Source: Cocos nucifera
Taxonomy: Eukaryota; Streptophyta; Magnoliopsida; Arecales; Arecaceae
Length of the DNA: 64,000 nt
Assembly: GCA_006176705.1 (NCBI GenBank)
Contig: QRFJ01000058.1
Span: forward strand, 434,001-498,000
Direction: 5' to 3'
Below, in pieces: positions 48,892 through 61,984 of the stretch (positions within the stretch are counted from its first letter, which is position 1; each line of letters begins with the position of its first letter). A program made the position numbers and the translations under genes. The notes below the pieces were generated by a model that was not told the origin of the DNA, searched no databases, and saw only the letters and a list, made by a program, of their open reading frames with translations.

Positions 48892-49362
48892 TGATAATTA
48901 TAATAAATTTATTAATAAAAATATTAATTTATTAATTAATTTATTTTTATTTTTAAAAATTAAATATTTTTATTTATTATTTTTAGAAAGTATATTTATC
49001 AATGAAAAGAGCTCATTTTTTTGGTCATAATGAAACATGTTTGGAGCAAAATAAAGTTAAAACAGATCGGATATGAATTTTAAAAAAATAAAAAATAAAA
49101 AAAATTGATTTAACTCAGCCGGCTAGCCCAACCAAGCCACCAAAAATAGCTCAATCGGTACGTTCCAACTCAACCGACATGTCATCCAAGCTGACTCAGC
49201 CATAGAAGCCGACCCACCAGTCCATGAATCCAAGCATAAATCACCAGCTCAGCAGAAGGCAGCAAATCACACACTACCATATTATGGACTAAGACCCTTA
49301 ATGGATTTAAAGAATTTATCATATGGTTTATGAGGCAAAATGGTAAATTCATAAGCAAAAGG
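48892..49362 (+). repeat. 3' LTR of G3, first 471 bp
   Basis: It aligns with 42683-43150 from TGATAATTA to AAGCAAAA, then is cut by LTR H. Confidence 0.85.
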
Positions 49363-51355
49363 TGATGGAAAATATGCAGGGTTTCATGCATGAATTTCAA
49401 AATATTTTTAAAAAATAACGCAACGAGACATATAGATTAAAGTATTTAATCTACAAATGTATGTAATCTAATTATTAAATTCTACAACTAGGACCTATAA
49501 CATATCATATTATATTTTAAATCTGAAAATAAAAGATTTGGTATTGATCAAATCAATTTCCTAGATCTAGAATAATTCTAGATCTAAAACCTAGATCGCA
49601 TCTAGGTGAGAGAAGAGATCAGATCTCTTACCTTAGCATGGGTTGAGAACTTCACAATTATTTTTCATTGTTGTCTTTGGAGCTGCATACGTGTCCGACC
49701 TCTACAAGTGATCCACATGAGCCTGTAACAAAATCGGAGGTTCATCGAATGAAGATTCGCTCGAAGTGCTAGCTTCTCATGGATCTCTTTGGATGGTTAA
49801 TCTAAAATTTATTCTTTAGATCTCTTGGATACTCCAAGAGATGAAGAATATGAGAAGCATTAAGGAAAAAATTCAATCTTTGGATCTCCCAAAAATCAAA
49901 AATTAAATACATTAGAAAAGGATCCTAAGAGAAGATAAATCTTCTCTTTCAGGACATCGATAATTGATGTCCTGAAAACATCCTTATGTAAGGACAAAGG
50001 GAAGACCTTCTCCCTTAGGCTTTTTTTATGTTTTCAGATCTCACACACACTAATTTTTCTCATAGAAAAATCATACAAAAATATAGAAAAGAAGGGTTTT
50101 CAAAGAAACCCTAAGAGAAGACATTCTTCTCTTTTTCTTCTCTCATTAAGACATGATCAGATCATATCCAAAAAGATCACTATGCCCCAACACCTTAGAG
50201 CACAGATCCCCACACCCTCTTCCTCTCTCTCTGTCTCAGATTTTTATCATATAAAAATTACATAAAATAAATAAAAGAAAAGTATTTAAAAGAAAAATAA
50301 AGAGAAGACAATCTTCTCTTACCTTTATCCCTTCAAGACATCAACAATTGATGGCTTAATGAGGTTTCTCCTTCATGAAACTTGGCGTCCAAAGTCTTCC
50401 ATGGCTTATCCTACTTTTCTTCTATTTTTTCATGATTTTTTCAGATTTTACACATCCTAAACTTGATAGTAGGCATCCTCCCTTTTTTGTATCGAAGACT
50501 AGGTAAAAACCTAGTCTTAAAAGGAGACCAAGGAGGAGTTTTAGGAGGTGTCCAACTCTTGGATGCATTCTCCCTTACTTTTTGGATGTGAAGATCAGAA
50601 AACCACATGCAAAACCAAAGTAAATAAGTGCATAAAAGAAAAAGAGGCACGGAGAAAAAATTTCATAAGGAAAGAAGGTGTTTTGGAGAATTGGGACTCT
50701 TTCAAAAGAAAACAAAACCAAACCACTTACCAAATTTGATCAAATCAAATTTTAATTAATCTCTTTAGATATTTGGTGCATGGAGAAGATATTATTGATA
50801 TGGAGAATATCACATAAATATTTAGAAATAAAATATGGACATTGACTTTTATTGGCATAAGGAGTGAGAGTCCCGGTTGGACTGGGACTCTTCTTATTTG
50901 ACTAGGTCAAAATTATTTTGAACCTCATTCAAATCAAATTAAATGTAACCTAATTATGAGTGACTCTAGTCTAACAAAAAAATTTAATTAAATTAGATTA
51001 AAACATATTTAATTTTGATTTAAATTCTAACTCAATCAGGAATTAGGTGCACTCAAATCCTAGTCCAACTAGAAATTATTTTTTTCTTACAATTAGCTTA
51101 TTGAATAAACCAATTAAACTTAATCTAATTAAGTCCAAACTAATTTTAATTAAATCTAATTTAATTAGACTTGATCTCAGCTCGATTGCTCAATCAAATT
51201 AAGCCAATTAGTAATCTAATTGCCAATCGATCTTCCTGTAATACTTGCATTAGGTCAAACATCAATCACATTGAATGTTTGATCATAGAATGATTCTCAA
51301 TCATTGAATAACCATTTGATTAAGTTATAACCTCTTATGTGTGTGACCCTATAGG
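49363..51355 (-). repeat. LTR H, a different copia-type LTR, truncated
   Basis: On + it begins TGATGGAAAATATGC inside the G3 LTR and stops at the LTR of copia D. Its high end CTCTTATGTGTGTGACC resembles the phrase CTTATTTGTGTGACCTAG in the other copia LTRs, so it is a related but distinct LTR family. It is read as minus. No coding region is seen. Repeats of AGAGAAGA/TCTTCTCT type occur at 49930-50320. Confidence 0.65.
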
Positions 51356-53655
51356 TGAAGAAAAAATTCTGATTTTTCGGATCAGGTTCATTCAAATCTG
51401 ATTGGATCGAGAAGCATATTTCAAAATTTTTTCTTAGATCCTAATCAGATCTGACATTTTTTAGATATAATTTTATAATCTGATAAATAAAAAATTAAAT
51501 TAAATTAAATTTAAATTAGTTTTATCTTGATATGGGTAATTCGATTACCCATTGATGATCGTGCTGATTGTCTGAGATTCTGGATCTAGCCACGCAAGTG
51601 CCTGGCCTCTACCGGTATCCACTCGGATTGGATCTGGAGATCTTCTCCTTCTCTTTCTTTTATCTAAAAATTAGATCTGGATCTAATTTAGAGGATCTTT
51701 GAAACTCCTTACAAAGATCAGCAGTCGTCTCTACAGCAGTGCTGCCTTCTACCTTTCTCGTCAGCCTTTTCTTGCCTGAATCGCACTAATCTGAAGCCCA
51801 ACTATCCTTGGGCGTGGAGAGGAGAGAGATGGCCTGAAGGTGGCATGGAGAAAAGAGAGGAACAGCCTTGGGGTGTGGCTAAGAGAGAAGTCTTTGAAAA
51901 GTGGGTGCAGACAGGTCATTATATAGACCCTACTACGCCATGCAATGCCACATCACCCCGACCAATCACGTTGCTTCATTTAATCAAATCTAAATCTAAT
52001 TGATGGAATGATATCACCTGATCCAATCAGATGAGAGACCCACAGATTCATCCTAAGGTGGCACCTAAGACTGGTCAAAGTCTATAGGTGAGGGTCACCT
52101 AGTTTGAATCCAAGAAGCAACCTAGAGTCCCATCCGTATGGGACTCCAGGCGTCCCTATCCATGGGCACATGCCATCCTAGGCATGCACCCCCTCCTTTC
52201 CAATTTTCAGAGAGGGGACAAGCCCCTATCTACTCTCCAATAAGTGCATGACACATGGGCAGATGTCCAAGAGTCAAAGGTCAATGTTTGACCAAAGTCA
52301 GAGGACAAGAATTAGCAAATGATGAAAAATGGTAGGTATTGTCTCAAACTTATCTCATAAATTAAGACAATCCTTTTCTGATCCTGGACAAGCCTCCAGT
52401 CAGACCAAGTAAAGGTACCTGAGTGAGCACAAACACATTTGGCTCAGTCGAGATAACTTTTAATGATAGAAAAAGGAGAACATGTTAGGCTTCAATCGTG
52501 TGCTAGCATGATTTTCTTGAACCTAATTGAATCTAATTCAAATCAATTGAACTGGGATTAGTTCAATTGATGATATCCAAGATCCAAACTCTTATTTGTA
52601 TGATCCTAGTTAGGTTCAGTTCTGTATGGTAATGGGAATATGTCATGATCTCCATCATCGAACATCATCGAAACTTCTTTCGATGGATCAGAACTCTTCT
52701 GATTCAGACAACTAGAATGATCGATCATCTAAATCATTCTAATTATTTCCAAAATCCACCAGTGACACCTAGCAGTATATGGTGGCAACCCATCAAAACT
52801 GAAAAATGAACCTCTTGGTGCAGCTACTTGTGTGATTAAGTTCTTCTATCTTGAGCCCCGATCAGATTAGGGTTAAGGTGAACTCGTCAAACCCTAATTT
52901 CTATCATATGATTTAATCATTTGATTCAAGTCCGATGTGAAAACCTTAATAGAAACTCTTTCTATTATTTCACTCTCTGCCATGGCCATGGGCTTATGGA
53001 CTTGATTCTCATGATCATCATAGGGCTGCTCCTCATCCACCGAGGTAGATAGATTTCCATCTTGGAATGCAATCCAATTCCTATAATGAACATGCTATAG
53101 CCAACATACACCTCAGGATTTCGAAATGGCTAGGAGATCCGAGTCATGGTGTAGTCAAACTATAACACCCTCAAGGTGAACTGCCGATGCACCTCAGGTC
53201 AAAGAACCAGACACACCACTGCAGCTTCGAGCCAGTCATCGATGAGAAGGTAGACTTCCTTATGATTGCTCGAGGTGATCACGCTCAGTGCCCTCATTCT
53301 TTAACGAGTACCTGTACTCTCGCTCTGGTATTTCTACACCATAGACTAAAGACTCATCTACTATAAAGAAGCGATTGTACATTAACCTTCTAGATCAATC
53401 ACCATCCTCATGATGATCCTATGGTCAAGAGCATTTTATGAGTTAATAATGAAAATTCATGTCTTAAATTTTCAACTCTTGAAAATAAGAATTATCATTA
53501 CCATTAACTCAAGAGATATATCACAAACACTAAATATACATTATGATAAAAAATAATCCATTTTATTATTTATAGTCAAAATTATAATTTTGCCCTCGAA
53601 AGTGTACAATAAGTGTCAGCTAATTCTAGCTTTTAGGGCACACATATCTAACAAA
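51356..53655 (-). repeat. 3' LTR of copia D
   Basis: 2.30 kb, TGAAG...TAACA on +. The purine tract AAGTGGGAGTTT (minus) flanks it at 53656-53668. The left target copy would be ATAGG (51351-51355). Confidence 0.9.
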
Positions 53656-53679
53656 CTCCCACTTGATCTAAAGCCAATT

Positions 53680-54225
53680 GGCTATAAATCTAAGTCCCAT
53701 CTTCTCAAGGTGGGCTTCGATCTTTTGCTAGTCCAACGACTTTATGAGTGGGTCCACCATATTGTCTGTCGAGTCGACTCTCTTGACCTCAACGTAACCC
53801 TTCTCGAGGTAATCGTGGATGAGGTGGTATTGCTGCTCGATATGCTTGGATTTTTGGTGAGACCTGGGCTCCTTAGCAAGGGCTATGGCACCATTATTAT
53901 CGCAGTAAGGAGGAATGGCATCTAATGGCATTATTTCAATCTTTGCGACAAATTTTTTGTACCAGAATGCTTCCTTCACAGCTTCTGATGCAGTAATTTA
54001 TTCTGCTTCCATGGTGGAATCTGCTATCACTGTTTGCTTGAAACTTTTTCAACTGACAGCACCATCATTACACACGAACAGTCACTTAGATGTCGACTTT
54101 CGATCATCTACATCAAACATAAAATCTGAGTCTGTATACCCCAGAACTTGGAGTTCTCCATTACCAAAAACCAATAACATATCCTTAGTTCTTCTCAAAT
54201 ACTTAAGGATATATTTCACAGAAGT
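53680..54225 (-). pseudogene. copia D RNase H
   Basis: Motifs TMEAEYITASEAVKEAFWYKKF and YCDNNGAIALAKEPRSHQKSKHIEQQYHLIHDYL with CDN intact (53728-53979 in frame). A Gln stop (TAG) and frame changes separate it from RT. Confidence 0.8.
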
Positions 54226-55150
54226 CTAGTGTTCTTCATTTGGATTCGACTGATATCTGCTCGTGATACTCACAACATGGGCTATATCAGGTCGCGTACA
54301 TAACATGGCATACATGAGGCTCCCTATTGTAGAAGCATAAGGGATCTTGCTCATGTGTTCTATCTCCTTAGGTGTGCTAGGGCACGTCTTCTTGGAGAGA
54401 TGAATGCCATGTCTGAAGGATACCAAACCTATCTTAGAGTTTTCCATGCTAAATCGCTTTAGCACTTTCTCTATGTACATCTTTTGTGAAAGTCCTAGCA
54501 TCCTATTCGGTCTATCTCTATAGACCTTAATTTTTGGAATATAGGATGCTTCTCCTAGATCTTTCATGGAGAATTTTTTGGATAACCACATTTTAACTAT
54601 GGTCAACATGGGAATATCATTCTCAATAAGAAGGATATCATCCACGTACAATACGAGGAAGACAACAATGCTCCCACTGATCCTTTTGAAGACACATGGT
54701 TTCTCCTTATTTTTTATGAAACCAAATAATTTGATTACATCATTAAAATGAGTATTCCAACTCCGAGATGCTTGCTTAAGTCTATATATGGATCTTTGTA
54801 GTTTGCATACCTTGTGATTAGCATCACTGGATGTGAACCTAGCGGCTATTCCATATAGATATCTTCCTTAAGGTATCCATTTAAGAATGCCATTTTCATG
54901 TCCATTTGCCATATTTCATAATTGAAATAGTCTACAATAGCAAGCAATGTGAGGATGGATTTTAGCATAGCTACTGACGAAAAGATATCCTGATAGTCAA
55001 TGCCTTCGCATTGACTATATCCTTTTGCCACTAATCTTGCTTTGAATGTCTCCACATTCCCATCTGCACCAATCTTTCTCTTGTAGATCTATTTACATCA
55101 AATAGGTACTATACTTTCTGGAGGATCTACCAAGGTTCAGACTTGATTTG
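54226..55150 (-). pseudogene. copia D reverse transcriptase
   Basis: YVDDILLIENDIPM at 54600-54651 carries the catalytic YVDD; the rest to GSLMYAMLCTRPDIAHVVSITSRYQSNPNEEH is one frame (54226-54651). The upstream half is METFKARLVAKGYSQCEGIDYQDIFSSVAM (54846-55055), split by frameshifts near 54840. Confidence 0.85.
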
Positions 55151-55399
55151 AGTGCATTGAGTCAATTTCTGACTTCATTATCTCTAACCATTTCTCGTAG
55201 TTGATATCCGATATCGCCTCATCATAGGTTTTGGGATCATCACCATGAACCCCATTACCTACGAGGAATATTCTCTCTACTTTCTCTGAAATGGCACCTA
55301 AGTACCTCTTATGGGGACAAAAAATCCTTTTCGATCTATGAGGTGGAGGAGGTAGTGATTGAATTGGCTCAATCTGATTTGGTTCTTAGGTCATGCTTT

Positions 55400-56340
55400 T
55401 TTAAGCTTTCTCTTCGAGCTTTATCTGCTTTCCAATGCCGCTATCTTGAGTAAATTATTTTTCAAGAAAGAGGCATGTCAACTCATAATCACATTATGAT
55501 CTTTTGGAATGTAAAAATAATATACTAATAACTCTTTAGGATATCCTATAAATCAAGCTCTAAAGGACCTGAAGTCTAACTTATTCGCTTGTTGTCTTCT
55601 GACATGAGCTAGACAATCCCAAATTCTAAGATGACTCAAACTTGGTTTCTTACCATGCCATATTTCATATGGTGTGGTAGGAACGGTTTTAGAAGAAACC
55701 CTATTCAATAAGTATATTGCAATTAACAAACTATGTTCATAAAAAAAATCAGGAAGGTCTGTGAAGCATATCATTGATCAGACCATATCTAATAGGGTCC
55801 GATTCCTTCATTCTGAAACTTCATTAAGTTGAGGTGTTTCAAGTGGAGAACATTGAGAGATTATACCATTTTTCTTAACATAGTCTAGGAATTCCTGACT
55901 AAGGTATTCACCTCCTCGATCTGATCGAAGAATCTTAATAGATTTTTCAGTTTGCTTTTCTACTTTATGTCTTAATTTCTTGAACTTTTCAAAAGCTTTA
56001 GACTTGTGTCTCATAAGATACACATACACATACCTAGATAAATCATTGGTAAAGGTTATGATGTAGATAATGTTGCCTCTAGCCGGCACATCAAATGGGC
56101 CGCACACATCAGTATGTACTAGGGCAAGAAGATCCATGGTCCTTTTCCCATATCCTACAAAAGGAAGCTTAGTCATTTTGCCATGAAGACAACATTCACA
56201 AATTGGATATGACTCGAAAGTCAATGGACTCAATAGTCCGATTTTCTCTAATTTGTTAACCCTATCTTTTGCTATATGACCTAGTTTTAGGTGCCATAGA
56301 TACCTATTGTTTGAACTATCCCTAGGTCATTTCATGGTAT
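55400..56340 (-). pseudogene. copia D integrase
   Basis: CECCLHGKMTKLPFVG, then VHTDVCGPFDVPARGN (first Asp) and ILRSDRGGEYLSQEFL (second Asp) in one frame at 55808-56233. The Glu motif falls at the break after ETPQLNEVSE. The C-terminal part NRVSSKTVPTTPYEIWHGKKPSLSHLRIWDCLAHVRR lies at 55553-55774. Confidence 0.85.
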
Positions 56341-56357
56341 TCACATTTTGCTCGATA

Positions 56358-56790
56358 TTAAAAACATACATCAATATGTAACTGGTAAAGATCGTTAATA
56401 AGGAAACCACTTGCAATTTTATTTCTTTTATAATGAATGTTATAATGGTCCTTAAGAAAACTAATTACATAGCCTTCTAGTGCTAGACATGAAATAGAAA
56501 TCAAATTTCTGCTTGCTGCAAGTAAATAATAACAATCTTTTAATACTAAGTCTAAATCAGATGGTAGTCGAAGAGGGTATGTTCCCACGACCACAGCAGC
56601 AACTCTTACTCCATTTTTGATGTGCAGGATCATATCACCATCCCTCAGCCTCCTGCTATCTTCAAGACCCTACATAGAAGTGCATAAATAAGCACTAGAA
56701 CCAGAGTCAAGCACCCAACTGGATGTAGAAGAAACCATAAGGTTAGATTCAATAACGAGCATACCTCTAGTAGGGCAGTTCTGCTTCCAA
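56358..56790 (-). pseudogene. copia D protease
   Basis: SSWVLDSGSSAY near 56715 keeps the catalytic DSG; the usual His is Tyr. A TAG near 56668 stands where CAG is normal. NGVRVAAVVVGTYPLRLPSDLDLVLKDCYYL (56358-56633) follows. Confidence 0.8.
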
Positions 56791-57580
56791 TGGTCATCAG
56801 TGTTGCAATGAAAATACTTTTCTTTATCAGTGGTCTTCTTTTTCAGCTCTGCCTTTTTCTTCTTTCCTCCTTCAACCTTTTAACTTTTCACAGACTTCTT
56901 CTTCTTTCCAAAAGACTTTCTCTTGAAAGACGTTCGTTTCATAGCAAGCACTGTGCCTTTAGAACCTTTCATAGAAAGCTTAGCAGTAACCAGCATGTTC
57001 ATAAGCTTGGCCAGAAAATTTTGAAGTTTGTGCATACGGTAGTTCATGATGAATTGCCCATATACATCAGTCAAAGATTGTAGAATTATATCATTCTGTA
57101 GATCCAAGTCTGACTTCACTCTGAGCTTCTCAAGCTCTTCCAAATCCTTGATTATCATCAGATAATGATCTTGGATTGACTGTCCATTGCGCATTTTAGC
57201 CTTGAATAGTTGTTTAGTGACTTGAAACTTGGCTGCATGACTTTGTTCACCAAACATCTCTTGTAGGTGAGCCAACATTTGGCGGGCAGTCCTGATATCC
57301 TCATGTTGGTGTTGAAGCTCATCAGACATCGAGCCCAACATTTAGTATCTAACCTTGTTATCTTCATCTGTCTACTTGTCAAGAGATGCTCTCTGTTCAA
57401 TGGATGGATGAGTTGGTAAGGTGAAAGGGTCTTGATCCAATATATGAGTTAACTTCTCAAAATCCAAAATGATTTTGAAGTGCTGGAGCCAATCCTTGGA
57501 ATTGGGTCCAGTTAGTTTATGGGTGTCCAGGATATGTGCTAGTGGGTTGGACGTAGATATTTTCCTATAGATAGTCAAAG
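56791..57580 (-). pseudogene. copia D gag
   Basis: HKLTGPNSKDWLQHFKIILDFEKLTHILDQ (57372-57578) then, after a frameshift, MLGSMSDELQHQHEDIRTARQM with FKAKMRNGQSIQDHYLMI and LQSLTDVYGQFIMNYRMHKL (56880-57341), a near-complete Tork/Angela capsid. The zinc knuckle YFHCNTDDHWKQNC near 56790-56835 has Tyr for the first Cys. Confidence 0.85.
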
Positions 57581-58220
57581 TTTTTAGTTAGATATTATAA
57601 TTAAGACTTGACCAATTTATTTAGGAGTTTTATTTTTAAATAAATTAGCTTTCACTATTTTCTCGAATTCCTACAATCCTTCTATAGAGATGCGAAAATC
57701 TTCATGATTAATGATTTCTAGTGGACGATGCGATCCCGCCAACTGACTCATCACCTCACCTAACAGTTATTGGTGATGGGTTAGCCAATGAGTGAACAAC
57801 TCTTGTTCAATGATTCTTCAATCATGGTGCATCCAAACTTGATCTCTAATTCATGAATCTCACTATGTCCGAAATATTGATCCACTCCTTAGTTAAGTCA
57901 GACCCACCATTTGCATAGATTGAATTCTTAATTAAGTCTCTCATCGTATCCAAAATATTGAGCCCAATCCATCCTCCAGCCCATAGCATCCAATGCCTAA
58001 TAGACATGATTGCATCTTCTTGGTGCAACTGAACCACTGTAACTAGCCGAGAACAATCAACCCCAGGAAGGGCCCGCATATCTATAATAGTGGAAGACCT
58101 TAGACTTAATCTTTTCTTAAGAAGATTTGATTTAGGTCTCATTAAACTATACTTGACATAGTCATAACAATTATGACTAACCTAGTGGCATGGGTTAGCT
58201 TGAATTATTGGCCACCTCAG
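57581..58220 (-). other. truncated leader of copia D
   Basis: It aligns with the gag-proximal leader of A and B to GGCCACCT (~58217), then joins the LTR. No primer site. No gene seen. Confidence 0.8.
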
Positions 58221-60505
58221 TGAAGGAAAAATCCTGATTTTCTGGGATAGGTTCGTTCAAATTTGATTGGATCAAGAGGCATATTTCAAAAATTTTTTCT
58301 TAGATCCAAATTAGATCTGACATTTTTTAGATCTAATTTTATGATTTGATAAACAAAAAAATTAAATTAAATTAAATCTAAATTAGTTTTACCTTGATAT
58401 GGGTAATTTGATTACCCATTGATGATCTGCTGATAGCCTGAGGTTCTGGATCTAGCCATGCAAATGTCTGGCCTCTATCGGTATCCACTCGGACAGAATT
58501 TGGAGATCTTCTCCTTCTTTATCATATTTTCAGAAATTAGATCTAGATCTCATTTGGAGGATCATTGAAACTTCTTTCAAAGATCTACTGTCGTCTCTAC
58601 AGCAGCGCTACCTTTTTCCTTTCTCGTGAGCCTTTTCTTGCTTGAATCGCACTAATCTGAAGGCCCAACTTCCTTGGGTCTAGAGAAGAGAGAGAGAATC
58701 AAAAAGATGGCATGGAGGAGAGAGAGGGATAGCCTTTGGGCATGGTTTAGAAAAGGTTCTATCAAAGTTGGATGCAGATAGGTCTTTATATAGACCCTGC
58801 TGCGCCATACTGTGCCACATCACCCCGACCAATCACGTTGCTTCGTTCGATCAGATCCAAATCTGATTGATGGGATGACATCACCTGATCCAATCAGATG
58901 AGAGACCCCTAGATTCATCCTTAGGTGGTGCCTAAGACTGGTCAAAGTCTATAGGTGAGGGTCACCTAGTTTGAATCCAAGAAGCAACCTAGAGTCCCAT
59001 CCGTATGGGACTCCAGGCATCCCTATCCATGGGCGCATGCCATCCTAGGCATGTGCCCCTTCCTTTCCAAAATCCAGTAAGGGGACAAGCCCCTATCTGC
59101 TCTCCAATAAGTGCATGATACATGGGCGGATGTCCAAGGGTCAAAGGTCAATGTTTGACCAAAGTCAAAGGACAAGAATTAGCAGGTGACGAAAAATGGC
59201 AGGTGCTATCTCAAACTTATCTCATAAATTAAGACAGCTCTTTTTTGACCTAGACAAGCTTCATTCAAATCAGGTAAAGGTACTTGAGTGAGCACAAACT
59301 CATTTGGCTCAGTCGAGATAACTTTTGATGATAGAAAAAGAAGAATGTTAGGCTCAATCGTGTGCTAGCACGATTTCCTTGAACCTAATTGAATTTAATT
59401 CAAATCAATTGAACTAGGTTCGTCCAATTGATGATATCTAGATCCAAACTCTTATTTGTGTGACCTAGTTAGATTCAGTTCTATATGGTAATGGGATATG
59501 TCATGATCTCCAACATCGACATCATCGAAACTTTTTTTGATGGATCAGAACTCTTCTAATTTAGACAACTGAAATGATCGATCAGCTAAATCATTCTAAT
59601 TGCTCCCAAAATCCATCAATGACACCTAGTAGTATATGGTGGCAACCCATCAAAACTGAAAATGAACCTCTCGGTGCAGCTACTTGTGTGATTAAGTTCT
59701 TCTATCTTGAGCCCCGCTTAGATTAGGATTAAGGTGGACTCGTCAAACTCTAATTTCTATCATATGATTTAATCATTTGATTCAAGTCCGATGTAAAAAT
59801 CTTAATAGAAACTCATTCTATTATTTCACTCTCTACCATGGCCATGGGCTTATGGACTTGATTCTCATGATCATCATAGGGCTGCTCCTCATCCACCGAG
59901 ATAGATAGATTCCATCTTGGTGCAATCCAATTCCTACAATAAACATGCTATAGCCAACATATACCTCAAGATTCTGAATGGCTAGGAGACCGAGTCATGG
60001 TGTAGTCAAACTATAACACCCTCAAGGTGAACTATCGATGCACCTCAGATCAAAGAACCAGACACACCACTGCAGCTTCAAGTCAGTCATCGATGAGAAG
60101 GTAGACTTTCTTATGACTACTCGAGGTGGTCACGCTCAGTCCCCTCATTCTCTAATGAGTACTTGGACTCTCACTTTGGTGTCTCTACACCATAGACTCA
60201 AGACTCATCTACTATAAAGAAGTGATTATAGACTAACCTTCTGGATCAATCACCATCCTCATGATGATCCTATGATCAGGAGCATTTTATGAGTCAGTAA
60301 TGAAAATTCTTGTCTTAAATTTTCAACTCTTAAAAATAAGAATTATCATTACCATTAACTCAAGGGATGTATCATAGACACTGAATACACATATGTGATA
60401 GAAAATAATCTATTTTATTATTTATAGTCAAAATTAAAATTTTATCCTTAGAAGTGTATTACAAGTGTCAGCCAATTCTGGCTTCTAGGGTACACATATC
60501 TAACA
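58221..60505 (-). repeat. copia LTR shared by D (5') and E (3')
   Basis: 2.29 kb, TGAAGG...TAACA. Purine tract and RNase H of E lie on its high side, leader of D on its low side. The TATA box (CTTTATATA at 58784-58792) sits in GGTCTTTATATAGACC, nearly palindromic. Confidence 0.9.
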
Positions 60506-61984
60506 AACTCCTATTTGACCTAAAGCTAATTGGCTATAAATCTAAGTCACATCTTCTTAAGGTGGGCTTCGATCTTCTGCTGGCCCAACGGCTTTGTAAG
60601 CAGATCCACCGCATTGTCTACAGAGTCGACTCTCTTAACCTCGATGTAACCCTTCTCAAGATAATCGCAGATAAGGTGGTATCACCGCTCGATGTGCTTG
60701 GATTTCTGGTGAGACCTCGGCTCCTTAGCAAGGGCTCTGGTGCCATTATTGTCGCAGTATAGAGGAATGGCATCTGATGGCATCACTCTAATCTCTGCGG
60801 CAAACTTCTTGTACCAGAATGCCTTCTTCGTAGCTTCTGATGCAGCGATGTATTCTACTTCCATGGTGGAATCTGCTATCACTATTTGCTTGAAATTTTT
60901 TCAACTGACAGCTTCACCATTGCACAAAAATAGAGTCCCAGATGTCGACTTTCGATCATCTACATCAGACATAAAGTCCGGGTCTGTATATCCCTGGACT
61001 TGGAGTTCTCCATTACCAAAGACCAGTAACATATCCTTTAGTTCTTCTTAAGTACTTAAGGATACATTTCATAGAAGTCCAGTGTTCTTCACCTAAATTT
61101 GATTGATATCTACTCGTGACACTCACAACATGGGCTATATCAGATTGGGTACATAGCATGGCATACATGAAGCTCCCTATTGCTGAAGCATAAGGGATCT
61201 TGCTCATGTGTTCTATTTCCTCAGGTGTGCTAGGGCACATCTTTTTGGAAAGATGAACGCCATGTTTGAAGGGTACTAAACCCCTCTTAGAGTTATCCAT
61301 ACTAAACCTCTTTGGTACTTCCTCTATATACATCTTCTGTGAAAGTCCTAGCATCCTATTCGGTCTATCTCTATAGACCTTAATTATTAGAATAAAGGAT
61401 GCTTCTCCTAGGGCTTTCATGAAGAATTCTTTAGATAACCACATTTTAATGGTGGTCAACATGGGAATGTCATTCCCAATAAGGAGGACGTCATCCACAT
61501 ACAATACGAGGAAGACAACAGCGCTCCCACTAATCTTTTTGAAGATACATGGCTCCTCCTCATTTTTGATGAAACCAAACAATTTGATTACATCATTAAA
61601 ATGAGTATTCCAGCTTCGAGATGCTTGCTTAAGTCTATATATGGACCTTTGTAGCTTGCAAACCTTATGGTCATCATCACTGAATGTGAAACCTAGCGAC
61701 CGTTCCATATAGATATTTTTCTCAAGATATCCATTTAAGAATGCTGTTTTCACGTCCATTTGCCAAATTTCATAATCAAAGTAGGCTACAATAGCAAGCA
61801 GTGTGTGAATGTATTTTAGCATAACTACTGGCGAAAAGGTATCTTGATAGTCAATGCCTTCACATTGACTATAACCTTTTGCCACTAATGTTGCCTTGAA
61901 CGTCTCCACATTCCCATCTGCACCAATCTTTCTCTTGTAAATCCATTTACACCCATAGGTACTATACCTTCTGGTAGATCTACC
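60506..61984 (-). pseudogene. copia E RNase H and RT, 5' part cut by LTR F
   Basis: RT is the best preserved in the window: 61013-61909 is one 298-residue frame from METFKATLVAKGYSQCEGIDYQDTFSP through YVDDVLLIGNDIPM to ILKYLRRTKGYVTG. The RNase H part (60682-60882) has TMEVEYIAASEATKKAFW and YCDNNGTRALAKEPRSHQ. The start is lost where + LTR F begins at 61985. Confidence 0.9.

Larger units (their letters stand above)
42683..49362 (+). mobile_element. Athila-like gypsy element G3, gag only, 3' LTR truncated
   Basis: 5' LTR, tRNA-Asp type primer site, leader, gag through the start of protease, 3' UTR, purine tract, and only 471 bp of the 3' LTR before LTR H interrupts. Pol is absent: gag ends at 47655 and the conserved 3' box (TAGCACTTATTGGAAAGCAA) follows at once. 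The left target copy would be ACATA (42678-42682). Confidence 0.85.
53656..58220 (-). mobile_element. copia D internal region (Tork/Angela type)
   Basis: From high to low: shortened leader, gag, protease, integrase, RT, RNase H, purine tract. It lies between two 2.3 kb LTRs. The leader is joined directly to the LTR at 58221: about 1.2 kb of leader and the primer site present in A and B are missing. Confidence 0.9.
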
